The notes under the pieces were generated by a model. That model did not search any database. It was not told where the DNA came from and saw nothing but the letters and a program-made list of their open reading frames with translations. The translations under genes and the position numbers were made by a program. A stretch of DNA of 44,392 bases from Roseivivax isoporae LMG 25204. GTDB lineage: Bacteria > Pseudomonadota > Alphaproteobacteria > Rhodobacterales > Rhodobacteraceae. Location: contig NZ_JAME01000036.1 in assembly GCF_000521865.1 (NCBI RefSeq), positions 1 to 44,392 on the forward strand, read 5' to 3'. Below, in pieces: positions 35,585-44,050 of the stretch. How positions within the stretch are numbered: position 1 is the stretch's first letter; every line of letters starts with the position of its first letter.

Positions 35585-37279
35585 TCAGCCGATGATCTCG
35601 AACCGCGTGACGTCGACCATGCCGCGGTCCGTGATCTTGAGCGCGGGAATGACCGGCAGCGCGAGGAAGGACAGCTGCAGGAACGGCTCGTGCAGCGTCA
35701 CCCCCAGATCGCGCGCCGCGGCGCGCAGGTCGCGCAGCCGGTCGCGCACCGTCTCGAAGCTCTCGAGGCTCATGAGGCCCGCGACCGGCAGCGCGAGCTC
35801 GGCGCGCACCCTGCCCCCGCGCACCACCACGAAGCCGCCCTCGATCTCGCCCAGCCGGTTCGCGGCCACGGCCATGTCGTCGTAGTCCGCGCCCACCGCC
35901 ACGATGTTGTGGTGGTCGTGGCAAAGCGTCGAGGCGATGGCGCCGGCCTGCATGCCGAACCCGCGCACGAACCCTGTGGCGATGTTGCCGTTCCGGCCGT
36001 GCCGTTCGATCACCGCGACGCGCATCAGGTCGCGCGCGGGATCGGGGCGCTTGTCGCCGTCCTCGATCGCGATGTCCTCGTGCAGGTGGTCGGTCAGGAT
36101 GCGCCCCTCGCGGACGCCGATCACGTCGGTCTCCTGACGGTTGCCGGTGCTGCGGAAATCGGCCGCCGCGACGCGCGGCGCACGGACCGATTCCCGCCCG
36201 ACCGGCGGCAGGTCCCCCCGCGCGGCGAAGGCCGCGTCGTCGGCCACGACGCCGCCCGCGATCACGAAGGCCACGTCGCAGCTGTCGACGTCGTTCAGCG
36301 CCACGATGTCGGCCCGGTAGCCCGGCGCGATCAGCCCGCGGTCCCTGAGCCCGAACGCCTCGGCCGCCGAAAGCGACGCCGCCCGATAGGCGGCGAGCGG
36401 CGGCGTGCCGCGCGCGATCAGCGTCCGGATCATGTGGTCGAGGTGGCCCTCTTCGGCGATGTCGAGCGGATTGCGGTCGTCGGTACAGAGGCACATGTAG
36501 GGCGCGGTCCGCTCGGTCAGGACCGGCTGCAGCGCCTCGAGGTCCTTCGACACCGACCCTTCGCGGATCAGGACCCGCATCCCGCGCATGAGCTTCTCCC
36601 GCGCCTCGGCGGCCGAGGTCGCCTCGTGCTCGGTCCGTATCCCGGCGGCGCAGTAGGCGTTGAGGTCGCGCCCCGACAGGAGCGGGCAATGCCCGTCGAC
36701 ATGCCCGCCCTCGAAGAGCGCGAGCTTGGCAAGCGCCGCGGGATCGCGGTGGATCACGCCCGGGTAGTTCATGAACTCGGCCAGCCCGATCCCCGACGGA
36801 TGCCCCCTGAGCGCGGCGAGGTCGTCGGCATCTAGCGCCGCGCCCGCCGTCTCCATGTGCGTCGAGGGCACGCAGGAGGACAGCTGCACGCGCAGGTCCA
36901 TAACCGTGTGCTCGGACGCACGCTGGAAGTAGCGGATGCCCTCGGCGCCGATCACGTTCGCGATCTCGTGCGGGTCGCAGATCGCGGTCGTCACCCCGTG
37001 CGGGGTCACGCAGCGGTCGAACTCGAGCGGCGTCACGAGCGAGCTTTCCACGTGCAGGTGGGTGTCGATGAAGCCCGGCACCAGCGTCAGGCCCGTGGCA
37101 TCGATCACGCGCGCGCCCTCGTAGGCATGCCCCGTGCCCACGATGGTCTTCCCGAGGATCGCCACGTCCCCCTCGAAGGTCTCGCCCGTCACGAGGTCGA
37201 GCACGCGTGCGCCCCGCAGGACGAGATCCGCGGGCGCGTCCCCGCGCGCGGCGGCGATGCGGGAGGCGAGGTCGGTCAT
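35585..37279 (-). CDS. ade: Adenine deaminase
   Basis: A 564-residue metal-dependent amidohydrolase that turns adenine into hypoxanthine. Metal motif DTHLHVESS (His74, His76) and later [15 protein letters not shown] and the C-terminal HDHHNIV block are typical. The ATG at 37279 begins a normal ADE N-terminus; the longer frame upstream is Pro/Arg-rich. With hpt next door it completes adenine to IMP salvage. Confidence 0.94.
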   Translation of the reverse strand: MTDLASRIAAARGDAPADLVLRGARVLDLVTGETFEGDVAILGKTIVGTGHAYEGARVIDATGLTLVPGFIDTHLHVESSLVTPLEFDRCVTPHGVTTAICDPHEIANVIGAEGIRYFQRASEHTVMDLRVQLSSCVPSTHMETAGAALDADDLAALRGHPSGIGLAEFMNYPGVIHRDPAALAKLALFEGGHVDGHCPLLSGRDLNAYCAAGIRTEHEATSAAEAREKLMRGMRVLIREGSVSKDLEALQPVLTERTAPYMCLCTDDRNPLDIAEEGHLDHMIRTLIARGTPPLAAYRAASLSAAEAFGLRDRGLIAPGYRADIVALNDVDSCDVAFVIAGGVVADDAAFAARGDLPPVGRESVRAPRVAAADFRSTGNRQETDVIGVREGRILTDHLHEDIAIEDGDKRPDPARDLMRVAVIERHGRNGNIATGFVRGFGMQAGAIASTLCHDHHNIVAVGADYDDMAVAANRLGEIEGGFVVVRGGRVRAELALPVAGLMSLESFETVRDRLRDLRAAARDLGVTLHEPFLQLSFLALPVIPALKITDRGMVDVTRFEIIG

Positions 37280-37432
37280 GGGTGGCTCCGTGGCTTGCTC
37301 GGTCTCGGTCGGGCTCAGGAGACCGCGTTCCGACCGGACATGCCAGCCCTGCCGATCACGGGATGGGGAATGTGGCTCGGGAGACGGCGAAAGAGGAGGC
37401 GGCACGCCGCCCCCTCTCCGCTGTGCGACGAC

Positions 37433-37585
37433 CTATTGGGAACGGCCGCCCCGGGCCAGGGAGGACGATTGCCGCTCCCGGTCGTCGCGCAGGTTGCGCT
37501 CACGCGGCACCGCAGTGACCACGTAGATCAGTAGTGCGATGAAGGAGAGCGCAGCCAGCCCTGCGATGAAAACATCGGTCGACAT
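37433..37585 (-). CDS. 50-residue membrane protein, likely stress-induced
   Basis: A small protein with one hydrophobic segment (about 6-26, GLAALSFIALLIYVVTAV) and a highly charged tail (RERNLRDDRERQ). AAGGA lies eight bases before the ATG. It is divergent from the PRC-barrel gene across a 104-base gap that has back-to-back GGAAC promoters, so it may belong to the EcfG regulon. Confidence 0.6.
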   Translation of the reverse strand: MSTDVFIAGLAALSFIALLIYVVTAVPRERNLRDDRERQSSSLARGGRSQ

Positions 37586-37616
37586 TTGCTCATTCCTTCT
37601 GCTCGTTTGGCAGAAG

Positions 37617-37642
37617 AACACGCCGCTTGCGCCGAAAGTTCC
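37617..37642 (-). promoter_or_regulatory. Candidate EcfG promoter for 50-residue membrane protein
   Basis: On the minus strand, -35 GGAAC (37638-37642), 17-base spacer, -10 TGTT (37617-37620), about 32 bases from the start codon. The -35 shares the palindrome GTTCCGGAAC (37638-37647) with the opposite promoter. The -10 differs from the CGTT consensus at one base. Confidence 0.4.
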
Positions 37643-37667
37643 GGAACAGTCGGGTGCATGGCGGGTT
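37643..37667 (+). promoter_or_regulatory. Candidate EcfG promoter for PRC-barrel gene
   Basis: -35 GGAAC (37643-37647), 16-base spacer, -10 GGTT (37664-37667), 22 bases before the start codon of the PRC-barrel gene. Spacing fits the alphaproteobacterial general-stress consensus GGAAC-N16/17-CGTT. Confidence 0.55.
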
Positions 37668-37689
37668 TGACGTGCAGGAGGGGCACACC

Positions 37690-38412
37690 ATGCTGATCAG
37701 TCTGGCAGATCTTCTGACCTTTCGAATCCGCGCCGGCGAGGCCCGGCATCCGGTCGGCGACCTGCTGTTCGACGGGGCGACCATGGCGCCGGCCTACCTG
37801 TCCGTGGACATCGGCGGCTGGCTCGAGCGCGAATGCCTGCTGGTTGCCGCCGCACGCATGCGCGACGTCGATCCGGCCGGCGGCGAGGTCATCCTCGACA
37901 CGCGGGAGGACGAGTTGCGCGATGCGCCCCGCTGGCGGGACGACCAGCCGCTCGGCGATTTCCTCGCCGCGATGCCACCGCTCGTCGTCGGGCCCTTCGG
38001 CGCGACCCACGCGCCGCTCGCCATGGCGGCGGAGCTTTCCCCGCAGCGCAGTCCCGACGACGCGGGCGGCGACGCGCGGGCGCTGGAACTGCTCGAACGG
38101 TTCGAGAGCGCCTCGGACTGGATCGGGTCCGAGGTCTTCGGCGCGGACGGCGCGCTCGGCACGCTCGCAAGCCTCGTCCTCGACACCGGGCAGAACCGCC
38201 TCACCCATCTCGTCATCGACAACGAGAAGGTGCTGGCGGGAAAGCTTCTCGCGGTGCCGGCGTCGATCCTGCGGCACCGGGCCAAGGGCGGTCACCTCGT
38301 GCTCGACGTGACGCGCGCGGCACTCAACGCCGCTCCGCAGATGCGGGACCTGGGCGACCTCGACCAGCGCGGGACGACGGCGCTGCACGCGCATTTCGTT
38401 CCGCCGATGTGA
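37690..38412 (+). CDS. PRC-barrel domain protein
   Basis: A 240-residue protein with two PRC-barrel-like units: one at about 1-100 (GEARHPVGDLLFDGATMAPAY) and one at about 145-225 (DWIGSEVFGADGALGTLASL, then LTHLVIDNEKVLAGKLLAVP). GCAGGAGGGG precedes the ATG. PRC-barrel proteins are frequent in alphaproteobacterial stress regulons. It carries an EcfG-like promoter and converges on the GATase-like gene 12 bases away. Molecular role unknown. Confidence 0.82.
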   Translation: MLISLADLLTFRIRAGEARHPVGDLLFDGATMAPAYLSVDIGGWLERECLLVAAARMRDVDPAGGEVILDTREDELRDAPRWRDDQPLGDFLAAMPPLVVGPFGATHAPLAMAAELSPQRSPDDAGGDARALELLERFESASDWIGSEVFGADGALGTLASLVLDTGQNRLTHLVIDNEKVLAGKLLAVPASILRHRAKGGHLVLDVTRAALNAAPQMRDLGDLDQRGTTALHAHFVPPM

Positions 38413-38424
38413 TCGGGGCTTTCC

Positions 38425-39183
38425 TCAGGCCCGCGCCGCCGGTCCCCCCGGCACGCCGTTGAGGCGCGCCTCGGCATCGGCCGCCTCGACCTGGCCGCGG
38501 TCGCCCCGGCGCGCATTGGCCGCCTCGATCAGCGCGCGGAACAGCCGTCGATGGGCACGCCGGTAGAACAGGTGCTCGGGGTGCCACTGGACCCCGAGCG
38601 CGAAGGGATCGCGCACCCGCTCCACCGCCTGGATCATGCCGCCCTCGTCGCGCGCGGCAACCTGCAGGCCGCGGCCGAGATTGCGCACGGCCTGGGTGTG
38701 GAGCGCGTTCACATCGAGGCACGGCACCCCTGTCGTGCGCGCGAGCAGCGTGTCGGGCGCGACGCTCACCCGTTTCTTCGGCAGGATCGTGCGGATGTAG
38801 CGCGAGGGGTAGACCTTGTACGCCTCCTGATGCAGGTCGCCGCCCAGCACCACGTTCAGCATCTGCGCGCCGCGGCAGATGCCGAGGACCGGCAGGCAGC
38901 GGTCGTAGGCCTCGCGCAGGACGCGCGCCTCGAGCGCGTCGCGGTCGGGATCGAGCCGGACGCCCACCCGGATCTCGCCGCCGTAGAGCGTGGGCGCGAT
39001 GTCGTCGCCGCCGCCGATGACCACGCCGTCCACCGCGGCGAGGTCCACGTCCCCGCCGGCGCGCCACTTGACCGCGCGCCCGCCGGCGAGCCGGATCGCA
39101 AGCCACATGAGAGGAAAGATGCGCCAGCCCGAACGGCGCGACACCGTCACGCCGATGACCGGCCGGCCGTCTCCTGTGGTCAT
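38425..39183 (-). CDS. Class I glutamine-amidotransferase-like hydrolase (peptidase C26)
   Basis: A 252-residue protein of the gamma-glutamyl-GABA hydrolase (PuuD-like) family. Catalytic Cys103 in LGICRGAQ and His201/Glu203 in VQWHPEH are intact; an IGGGDDIAP oxyanion-region segment is at 56-64. It would cleave gamma-glutamyl amides or similar isopeptide bonds. Its ATG overlaps the stop of the amidoligase gene (ATGA). Amidoligase plus C26 hydrolase pairs were described by comparative genomics as peptide-bond making and breaking modules. Confidence 0.88.
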   Translation of the reverse strand: MTTGDGRPVIGVTVSRRSGWRIFPLMWLAIRLAGGRAVKWRAGGDVDLAAVDGVVIGGGDDIAPTLYGGEIRVGVRLDPDRDALEARVLREAYDRCLPVLGICRGAQMLNVVLGGDLHQEAYKVYPSRYIRTILPKKRVSVAPDTLLARTTGVPCLDVNALHTQAVRNLGRGLQVAARDEGGMIQAVERVRDPFALGVQWHPEHLFYRRAHRRLFRALIEAANARRGDRGQVEAADAEARLNGVPGGPAARA

Positions 39184-40133
39184 GCGAAGGCCCCGAGCTT
39201 CTCGGTGACGTGCCGGGTCCAGTCGCTGCGCAGGGTTGCAAGCGCGGCGCGGTGCGCCCGCCATTCGCGGCAGAGCGCGCCCACGAGGCCTGCATCCGCG
39301 GCCAGACGCTCGATCCTCACCCAGCGGTTCCACTCGAGCGCGAGCGACCAGTCCGGCTCGTCGATGCGGCAGTCGGGCAGACGGTAATGGTAGGTCGGCC
39401 GCGCCGACACGAGGCCCATGTCCATTCTCGTCGCCACCCGATCACGGTCGAGATGCGCGAAGAGGCACGTCATGTCGAGCCCGTGGTTCCGCGACGGCGC
39501 ACGCTCGAGGTAGAGGTCGATGAGCGCGGTCATGTCGCCCGGCCGCGAGTCGGCCGCGAGCCCGTCGAGGAGCGGGCGCGGATAGGTCTCGATGAAGGGC
39601 AGGACGCGCCGGGCGATGTCGATGCCCATCTCGCGCCGCAGCGCATCCTCGCAGAGCGCGAAGACCGTGACCACGGGCAGGACACGGTCGATCTCGGGCG
39701 CGACGATCTCGGGATTGAAGTGCACGCCGAAGCCGAGGAACAGCCCCGCGCTCGTGCCGGTGGCGCCCGCATCGCGCAGGCGCACCACGAGCCGGTCGAG
39801 ATCGGCGATGCGCGCCGGCTCGATGGGCTGCGTGACGATCTCGACCGGCACGACCGTACGGGCGACGTTGTGCACGCTTTCCGCGAACTTGCCCTCGGGG
39901 CGGCCCAGATAGGCGGTGTCGAGGTAGACCTCCATGTCGCCGAGCTCGCCCCCCTCGACCACGAGCCCCTTGTCCTCGCGGCGGGCGATCTCGCCGCCGA
40001 AGGTGTCGCGCACGATGTCGGCCACCTGCGTCTCGGGCAGGCCGCCGAGCTCGATCTCGACGCCCACGCGGCGCGGCGTGCCCTCGGCGGTGTTCGGCTC
40101 GGGCAGGTCCTGGATGTCGGGCGGTTGGGACAC
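39180..40133 (-). CDS. Putative amidoligase (glutamine-synthetase-like fold)
   Basis: A 317-residue protein of the COOH-NH2 amidoligase family. It has the GVEIELGGL strand (Glu26, Glu28; metal/ATP ligands in the GS fold), a GVHFNPEI block and a late YHYRLPDCRIDEPDW block. Such enzymes are predicted to join amines to carboxylates with ATP. Start is GTG at 40133; GAGGAGG lies about 12 bases upstream. It begins 23 bases after the histidine kinase gene, without a terminator, so it may be co-transcribed with nepR-ecfG-kinase. Substrate unknown. Confidence 0.82.
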   Translation of the reverse strand: MSQPPDIQDLPEPNTAEGTPRRVGVEIELGGLPETQVADIVRDTFGGEIARREDKGLVVEGGELGDMEVYLDTAYLGRPEGKFAESVHNVARTVVPVEIVTQPIEPARIADLDRLVVRLRDAGATGTSAGLFLGFGVHFNPEIVAPEIDRVLPVVTVFALCEDALRREMGIDIARRVLPFIETYPRPLLDGLAADSRPGDMTALIDLYLERAPSRNHGLDMTCLFAHLDRDRVATRMDMGLVSARPTYHYRLPDCRIDEPDWSLALEWNRWVRIERLAADAGLVGALCREWRAHRAALATLRSDWTRHVTEKLGAFA

Positions 40134-40156
40134 GGGACGCGGGTCCTCCTCTGGGC

Positions 40157-41887
40157 TCAGTAATCGACCACTTCGGGCTTGAAGTCGGACAGGTGGAAAC
40201 GCACCGCGACCACGTAGCGGTCGCCCGCCGGCCCCTGTTCCAGCGCGCCGCCGAGCTGCGTCGCGAAGGCCTGGATGAGCCGCGTGCCGAGGCCCGGACG
40301 CGCGCCCGCGGCATCCGCATCAGGTTCGGCGAGATGGCTGTTCGAGATCTCGAGCCGCACCGAGCGGTCGGGCTCGATCCTGAGCTCCACGTGGATGCGG
40401 CACATGCCGTCCGGATCGGGCGCCATGTACTTGCCCGCGTTGGTCAGCGCCTCGGCGGTCAGGAGCGACATGGGCACCGCCTGGTCGGGATAGACCTCCA
40501 CGTCCGCGAGGCTCTTCGTCATCTCGAGCCCGTCGCTGTCCTTGGGCGGCAGGATGGTCATCTGCGCGATCAGGTCCGACAGCAACTCGCTCGCGTTCAC
40601 GTGGCCGAGATCGCCGGTCTGGTAGAGATTGCGGTGGATGGTGGCGAGACCGCGGATCCGCTCCTGCAGCCGCTGCAGCACCAGCCGGGTTTCCTGCGCC
40701 TCGCTCTGGCGGATCTGCATGTTCATGATCGACGAGATGAGCTGCAGGTTGTTCTTCACCCGGTGGTGGACCTCCTTCAGCAGGATGGTCTTTTCCCGGA
40801 GCGTGTTCTCGAGCTGCGCCTCGTCCTGCAGGATCGAATCCGCCATGTGCAGGAAATCGTTCTCCATGTCCCGCAGTTCCAGCGCCATGTCCGCGGCGTT
40901 GCTCTGCGAGGGCACGCGGCGGTCGCGGGCAAAGCTGCGCATCTGCTGGCGCAGGGTCCGGATGTGGCGGATCACCAGGCGGTTGACCGCGAGGTAGGCG
41001 ACGATGACGCTCGCCGCCCACATCACGAGCGGCAACGTCCGCGCGATGCCCGTGCCGCCGAGCGATGTGGCCGCGGAGCTGTCCCGCGGCCACACGCTCA
41101 GGGCGTAGACGAGGTTCGGCACCACGGGCGACAGCGCGAAGATGCGGCTCTCGCCATCCGCGCTCCGCGCGAGGAAGCTGTGCTCGGACGACCCCGCGAG
41201 CGAGGCGAGGTCGATGTCCGCCGGCAGGTGGGCGCGCGTGTCCTCCCAGTCGCTGTTCGCGGTCAGGAGCTGGCCGGTGCGGCTGAAGGTCACGATGTTC
41301 TCGTACTCGGTCTCGCGCCCCGTGTCGCGCGGCCGCATCTGGTCGACCGGGATCGAGATCGCGACATGCCCGTACATGACCCCGTCGACCTCGAACGGCT
41401 CGGACACGACGATCACCGGCGTCGAGCTGACCGCCGGGTTGTCGATGCGCGTGACCGCCGGGAACGGCTCCTGGATCGCGGCCAGCATGCGCGGGTAGTT
41501 CCGCAGGTCGACCGCGGTATCCGTCGACGAACACTTCACCCGCCCGCTTTTCAGCAGGACGCCGACGAAGCTGTAGTTCTGGCTCGATTCGCGGAAGTCG
41601 GAGAGGTAGGCGCTGCATTCCTCGGGATCGACGCCGACGACGCTGCGCGTCGCCCCCATGGCTTCGGCAGCACCGAGCGCGCGCAGGATCAGCGACCGCT
41701 CGGAATTCGCGGCCGCCTCGGTCACGCCGGCGATGCTGAGCTCCGCGCGGGCGCGCGTCTCGCGGTCAAGCTGCGTGGTCTGGAAGTAGGCGACGAGACC
41801 GATCGGAACCAGCGCAATGGTCAGGAACCCGATGATCCGCGCCCCGAGTCCGCTGGGGACCGGCCTCGGTCCGGGGGCGCCGATCAT
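40157..41887 (-). CDS. Membrane HWE/HisKA_2-type histidine kinase, likely PhyR kinase
   Basis: A 576-residue sensor. Membrane segments at about 16-34 and 284-303 enclose a periplasmic Cache/dCache-like sensor. After a coiled-coil linker comes the HisKA_2 motif KEVHHRVKNNLQL (phospho-His374), then an ATPase domain with N-box LTAEALTNAGKYM and G-box GLGTRLI. This kinase class phosphorylates PhyR in the general stress response. The gene is three bases downstream of ecfG. Ligand unknown. Confidence 0.9.
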   Translation of the reverse strand: MIGAPGPRPVPSGLGARIIGFLTIALVPIGLVAYFQTTQLDRETRARAELSIAGVTEAAANSERSLILRALGAAEAMGATRSVVGVDPEECSAYLSDFRESSQNYSFVGVLLKSGRVKCSSTDTAVDLRNYPRMLAAIQEPFPAVTRIDNPAVSSTPVIVVSEPFEVDGVMYGHVAISIPVDQMRPRDTGRETEYENIVTFSRTGQLLTANSDWEDTRAHLPADIDLASLAGSSEHSFLARSADGESRIFALSPVVPNLVYALSVWPRDSSAATSLGGTGIARTLPLVMWAASVIVAYLAVNRLVIRHIRTLRQQMRSFARDRRVPSQSNAADMALELRDMENDFLHMADSILQDEAQLENTLREKTILLKEVHHRVKNNLQLISSIMNMQIRQSEAQETRLVLQRLQERIRGLATIHRNLYQTGDLGHVNASELLSDLIAQMTILPPKDSDGLEMTKSLADVEVYPDQAVPMSLLTAEALTNAGKYMAPDPDGMCRIHVELRIEPDRSVRLEISNSHLAEPDADAAGARPGLGTRLIQAFATQLGGALEQGPAGDRYVVAVRFHLSDFKPEVVDY

Positions 41888-41890
41888 GAC

Positions 41891-42448
41891 TCAGCCCGCT
41901 GCGCTGACTTTGTTGCCCGACACCACCGCCATTGTGGCGCTGTCGGTCATCTCCAGCGCCTCGTTCTCGCTCAGGTGCATGAGCTCGGCAAGACGCGCGC
42001 GCGCCCGGTTCGTCCGGCTCTTGATCGTGCCCACGGCGACCCCGCACATGTTCGCGGCCTCCTCGTAGGAGAAGCCCGACGCGCCCACGAGGATCAGCGC
42101 CTCGCGCTGCTCGTCGTTGAGCTTGGCGAAGGCGCGGCGGAAATCCGCGAGCTGGAGGCGGCCGTCATGGGCCGGCTTCTCCGACAGGCTCTCGGTCATC
42201 ACGCCCTCAGAATCCGAGATCTCGCGACCGGCCTTCCGGCGGTTGGAGTAGTAGGTGTTGCGGAGGATGGTGAACAACCACGCACGCATGTTCGTGCCGG
42301 GTTCGAAGGTGTGGATCTTGGTCCACGCCTTCACCAGACTGTCCTGCACCATGTCGTCCGCCAGCGCGGAGTTCCGCGTCAGGCTGAGCGCAAAGGCACG
42401 CAGCGCAGGGAGGTGTTCGACGATCTCATCGCGAGGATCGGCATTCAT
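41891..42448 (-). CDS. ecfG: EcfG, general-stress ECF sigma factor
   Basis: A 185-residue ECF15-type sigma factor. Region 2 (LPALRAFALSLTRNSALADDMVQD, with WLFTILRNTYYSNRRK) and region 4 (LNDEQREALILVGASGFSYEEAA, then GTIKSRTNRARARL) are clear. The quoted parts match PhyR's sigma-like domain closely, as expected for the partner switch. Its ATG overlaps the nepR stop. It recognises GGAAC-N16/17-CGTT promoters. Confidence 0.95.
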   Translation of the reverse strand: MNADPRDEIVEHLPALRAFALSLTRNSALADDMVQDSLVKAWTKIHTFEPGTNMRAWLFTILRNTYYSNRRKAGREISDSEGVMTESLSEKPAHDGRLQLADFRRAFAKLNDEQREALILVGASGFSYEEAANMCGVAVGTIKSRTNRARARLAELMHLSENEALEMTDSATMAVVSGNKVSAAG

Positions 42449-42612
42449 CGACTGCTCCCGCCCTGCTCCGGCTTCTGCTCCTGCTCCTTCAGCTGAGAGA
42501 GCAGATCCAGAAATCGGTCGGGCACTTTTTGGTCCAGCATGTCCTGATAAACACGCTTGAGATTCTCGTCTATCACTTGCGCCTGCTTTGTATTGTCCCG
42601 GGTCTGAGCCAT
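42445..42612 (-). CDS. nepR: NepR, anti-sigma factor of EcfG
   Basis: A 55-residue protein found by reading the minus strand from ATG at 42612. It carries the NepR core IDENLKRVYQDMLDQKVPDR followed by FLDLLSQL, two helices that clamp EcfG or phosphorylated PhyR. The tail is Gln/Glu-rich. Its stop overlaps the ecfG start (ATGA). GGAACAAG lies upstream as a ribosome site. The gene is easily missed because it is so short. Confidence 0.95.
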   Translation of the reverse strand: MAQTRDNTKQAQVIDENLKRVYQDMLDQKVPDRFLDLLSQLKEQEQKPEQGGSSR

Positions 42613-42657
42613 CTTGTTCCTTGCCCGCGGTTCGGCCGTTTACTCGTCAATGTCACC

Positions 42658-42682
42658 GGAACCAACTGCACCATGGCGCGTT
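42658..42682 (+). promoter_or_regulatory. EcfG promoter of phyR
   Basis: -35 GGAAC (42658-42662), 16-base spacer, -10 CGTT (42679-42682), a perfect consensus match, 34 bases before the phyR ATG. Confidence 0.8.
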
Positions 42683-42689
42683 TGGTTCC
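42664..42689 (-). promoter_or_regulatory. EcfG promoter of nepR-ecfG
   Basis: On the minus strand, -35 GGAAC (42685-42689), 17-base spacer, -10 AGTT (42664-42667), about 52 bases before nepR. It overlaps the phyR promoter almost completely, the two forming a near-palindrome, so the two directions may compete for one polymerase. Confidence 0.65.
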
Positions 42690-42716
42690 CGAAAAAAGAT
42701 CACAAGGGAATCTCAC

Positions 42717-43517
42717 ATGACACAGGCGGACCTCAGCAGCGAGATCGGCACCGCATTGCCCTACCTGCGGCGCTATGCCCGCGCGCTGACCGGCGCCCAG
42801 ACGTCTGGGGACAAGTATGCCGCGGCCACCCTTGAGGCGGTGCTCGCGGACCGCAGCATCTTTTCGGAAGCAAGCTCTGCCAAGGTCGGATTGTTCCGAG
42901 TCTTCCACGGCATCTGGGTCACCACCGGCGCGCCGGTGACGGACGAGGATTCCGGGCCCCGGGCGGCGGCGCAGCGGCATCTCGCGCGGCTGACCACCAA
43001 CAGCCGGGAAGCGCTGCTCCTCCACACGATCGAGGAATTCACCATCCCCGAAGTGGGCGAGATCATGCAGATCGGCTCCGACGAGGCCGACACGCTGGTC
43101 GAGACCGCGCGGCAGGAAATGGCGGACGGGCTTTCGGGGCGGGTGCTCATCATCGAGGACGAGGCGATCATCGCCATGGACCTCGAGAGCATCGTCGCGG
43201 ATCTCGGTCACCGCGTGACGGGCGTCGCGCGGACGCGCGACGGCGCGGTGAAGCTCGGCGCACAGGAGACGCCGGACCTGATCCTCGCGGACATCCAGCT
43301 TGCGGACAACTCGTCGGGGGTCGACGCGGTCAACGACCTCCTGTCCGACCTCGGCCAGCGGCCGGTGATCTTCATCACCGCCTTCCCCGAGCGGCTTCTG
43401 ACCGGGGACAAGCCCGAACCGGCCTTCCTGATCTCGAAGCCCTATTCCGAGGAGCAGGTGCGCTCGGCGATCAGCCAGGCCATGTTCTTCTCCTCGACGG
43501 AGACGCTGCGCGCCTGA
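42717..43517 (+). CDS. phyR: PhyR, anti-anti-sigma response regulator
   Basis: A 266-residue protein: a sigma-like domain (1-138, resembling EcfG regions 2 and 4) fused to a receiver domain (RVLIIEDEAIIAMDLE) with phospho-acceptor Asp192 in LADIQLAD and conserved Lys in LISKPYSEE. When phosphorylated it binds NepR and frees EcfG. AAGGGAA precedes the ATG. Divergent from nepR-ecfG. Confidence 0.96.
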   Translation: MTQADLSSEIGTALPYLRRYARALTGAQTSGDKYAAATLEAVLADRSIFSEASSAKVGLFRVFHGIWVTTGAPVTDEDSGPRAAAQRHLARLTTNSREALLLHTIEEFTIPEVGEIMQIGSDEADTLVETARQEMADGLSGRVLIIEDEAIIAMDLESIVADLGHRVTGVARTRDGAVKLGAQETPDLILADIQLADNSSGVDAVNDLLSDLGQRPVIFITAFPERLLTGDKPEPAFLISKPYSEEQVRSAISQAMFFSSTETLRA

Positions 43518-43783
43518 GCGCGCCGCGCGATCCGGGACCTGCGCGCCGGAGGCACGGCCTTCGGCGCGCGTCGTCTCCCGGGGACCTGGATGCCCTCGGG
43601 GCGTGGCGGCCGCGCCGCCTCACCGATCCTAGGACGCCGTCGCGCCGCGACGGCGCCGGGGACGACGGGATCGCACCGGTGGTGTCCAAGGTATTGTTTC
43701 TCGGACTTGCATCGCCCGTGCGCTCGTCTAATCGGGGATGCGGGGTCCCGTGCGGGACACCCGACCGAAGCCCGGAGTGCCCG
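43518..43783. other. Intergenic region downstream of phyR
   Basis: 266 bases with no supported gene. GC-rich self-complementary runs follow the phyR stop. Near 43708-43735 a TTGCAT-N16-TAATCG arrangement could be a sigma-70 promoter for the small secreted protein. No GGAAC promoter is seen. Confidence 0.35.
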
Positions 43784-44050
43784 ATGACCCGTTCCGCCCT
43801 TGCCGCCCTGCTCGCCGCGCTCTGCCCCGTCCCCGCGTCGGCGCAGCAGGACGCGTCCCGGCCAGAGACCGGGCGCGCCGACATCGTCCGCATCATGGAT
43901 GTCCTCGCCGGCATCCGCTGCGAGATCGCCCCGGACGACATCGAGCCCACGCGCTCGGGCTACGCGCTGCACGACGTTCTGTGCCCGGACGGCCGCTACG
44001 AGATCGTGCTCGACGACAGCCTGCAGATCACCGACCGCCGCCGCCAGTAA
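43784..44050 (+). CDS. Small secreted hypothetical protein with two cysteines
   Basis: An 88-residue protein. The signal peptide is MTRSALAALLAALCPVPASA, predicted to be cut after ASA-Q. The mature part of about 68 residues has two cysteines (GIRCEIAP and DVLCPDGR) that could form a disulfide. The start at 43784 has GGAG seven bases upstream. I do not recognise a family. Confidence 0.7.
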   Translation: MTRSALAALLAALCPVPASAQQDASRPETGRADIVRIMDVLAGIRCEIAPDDIEPTRSGYALHDVLCPDGRYEIVLDDSLQITDRRRQ

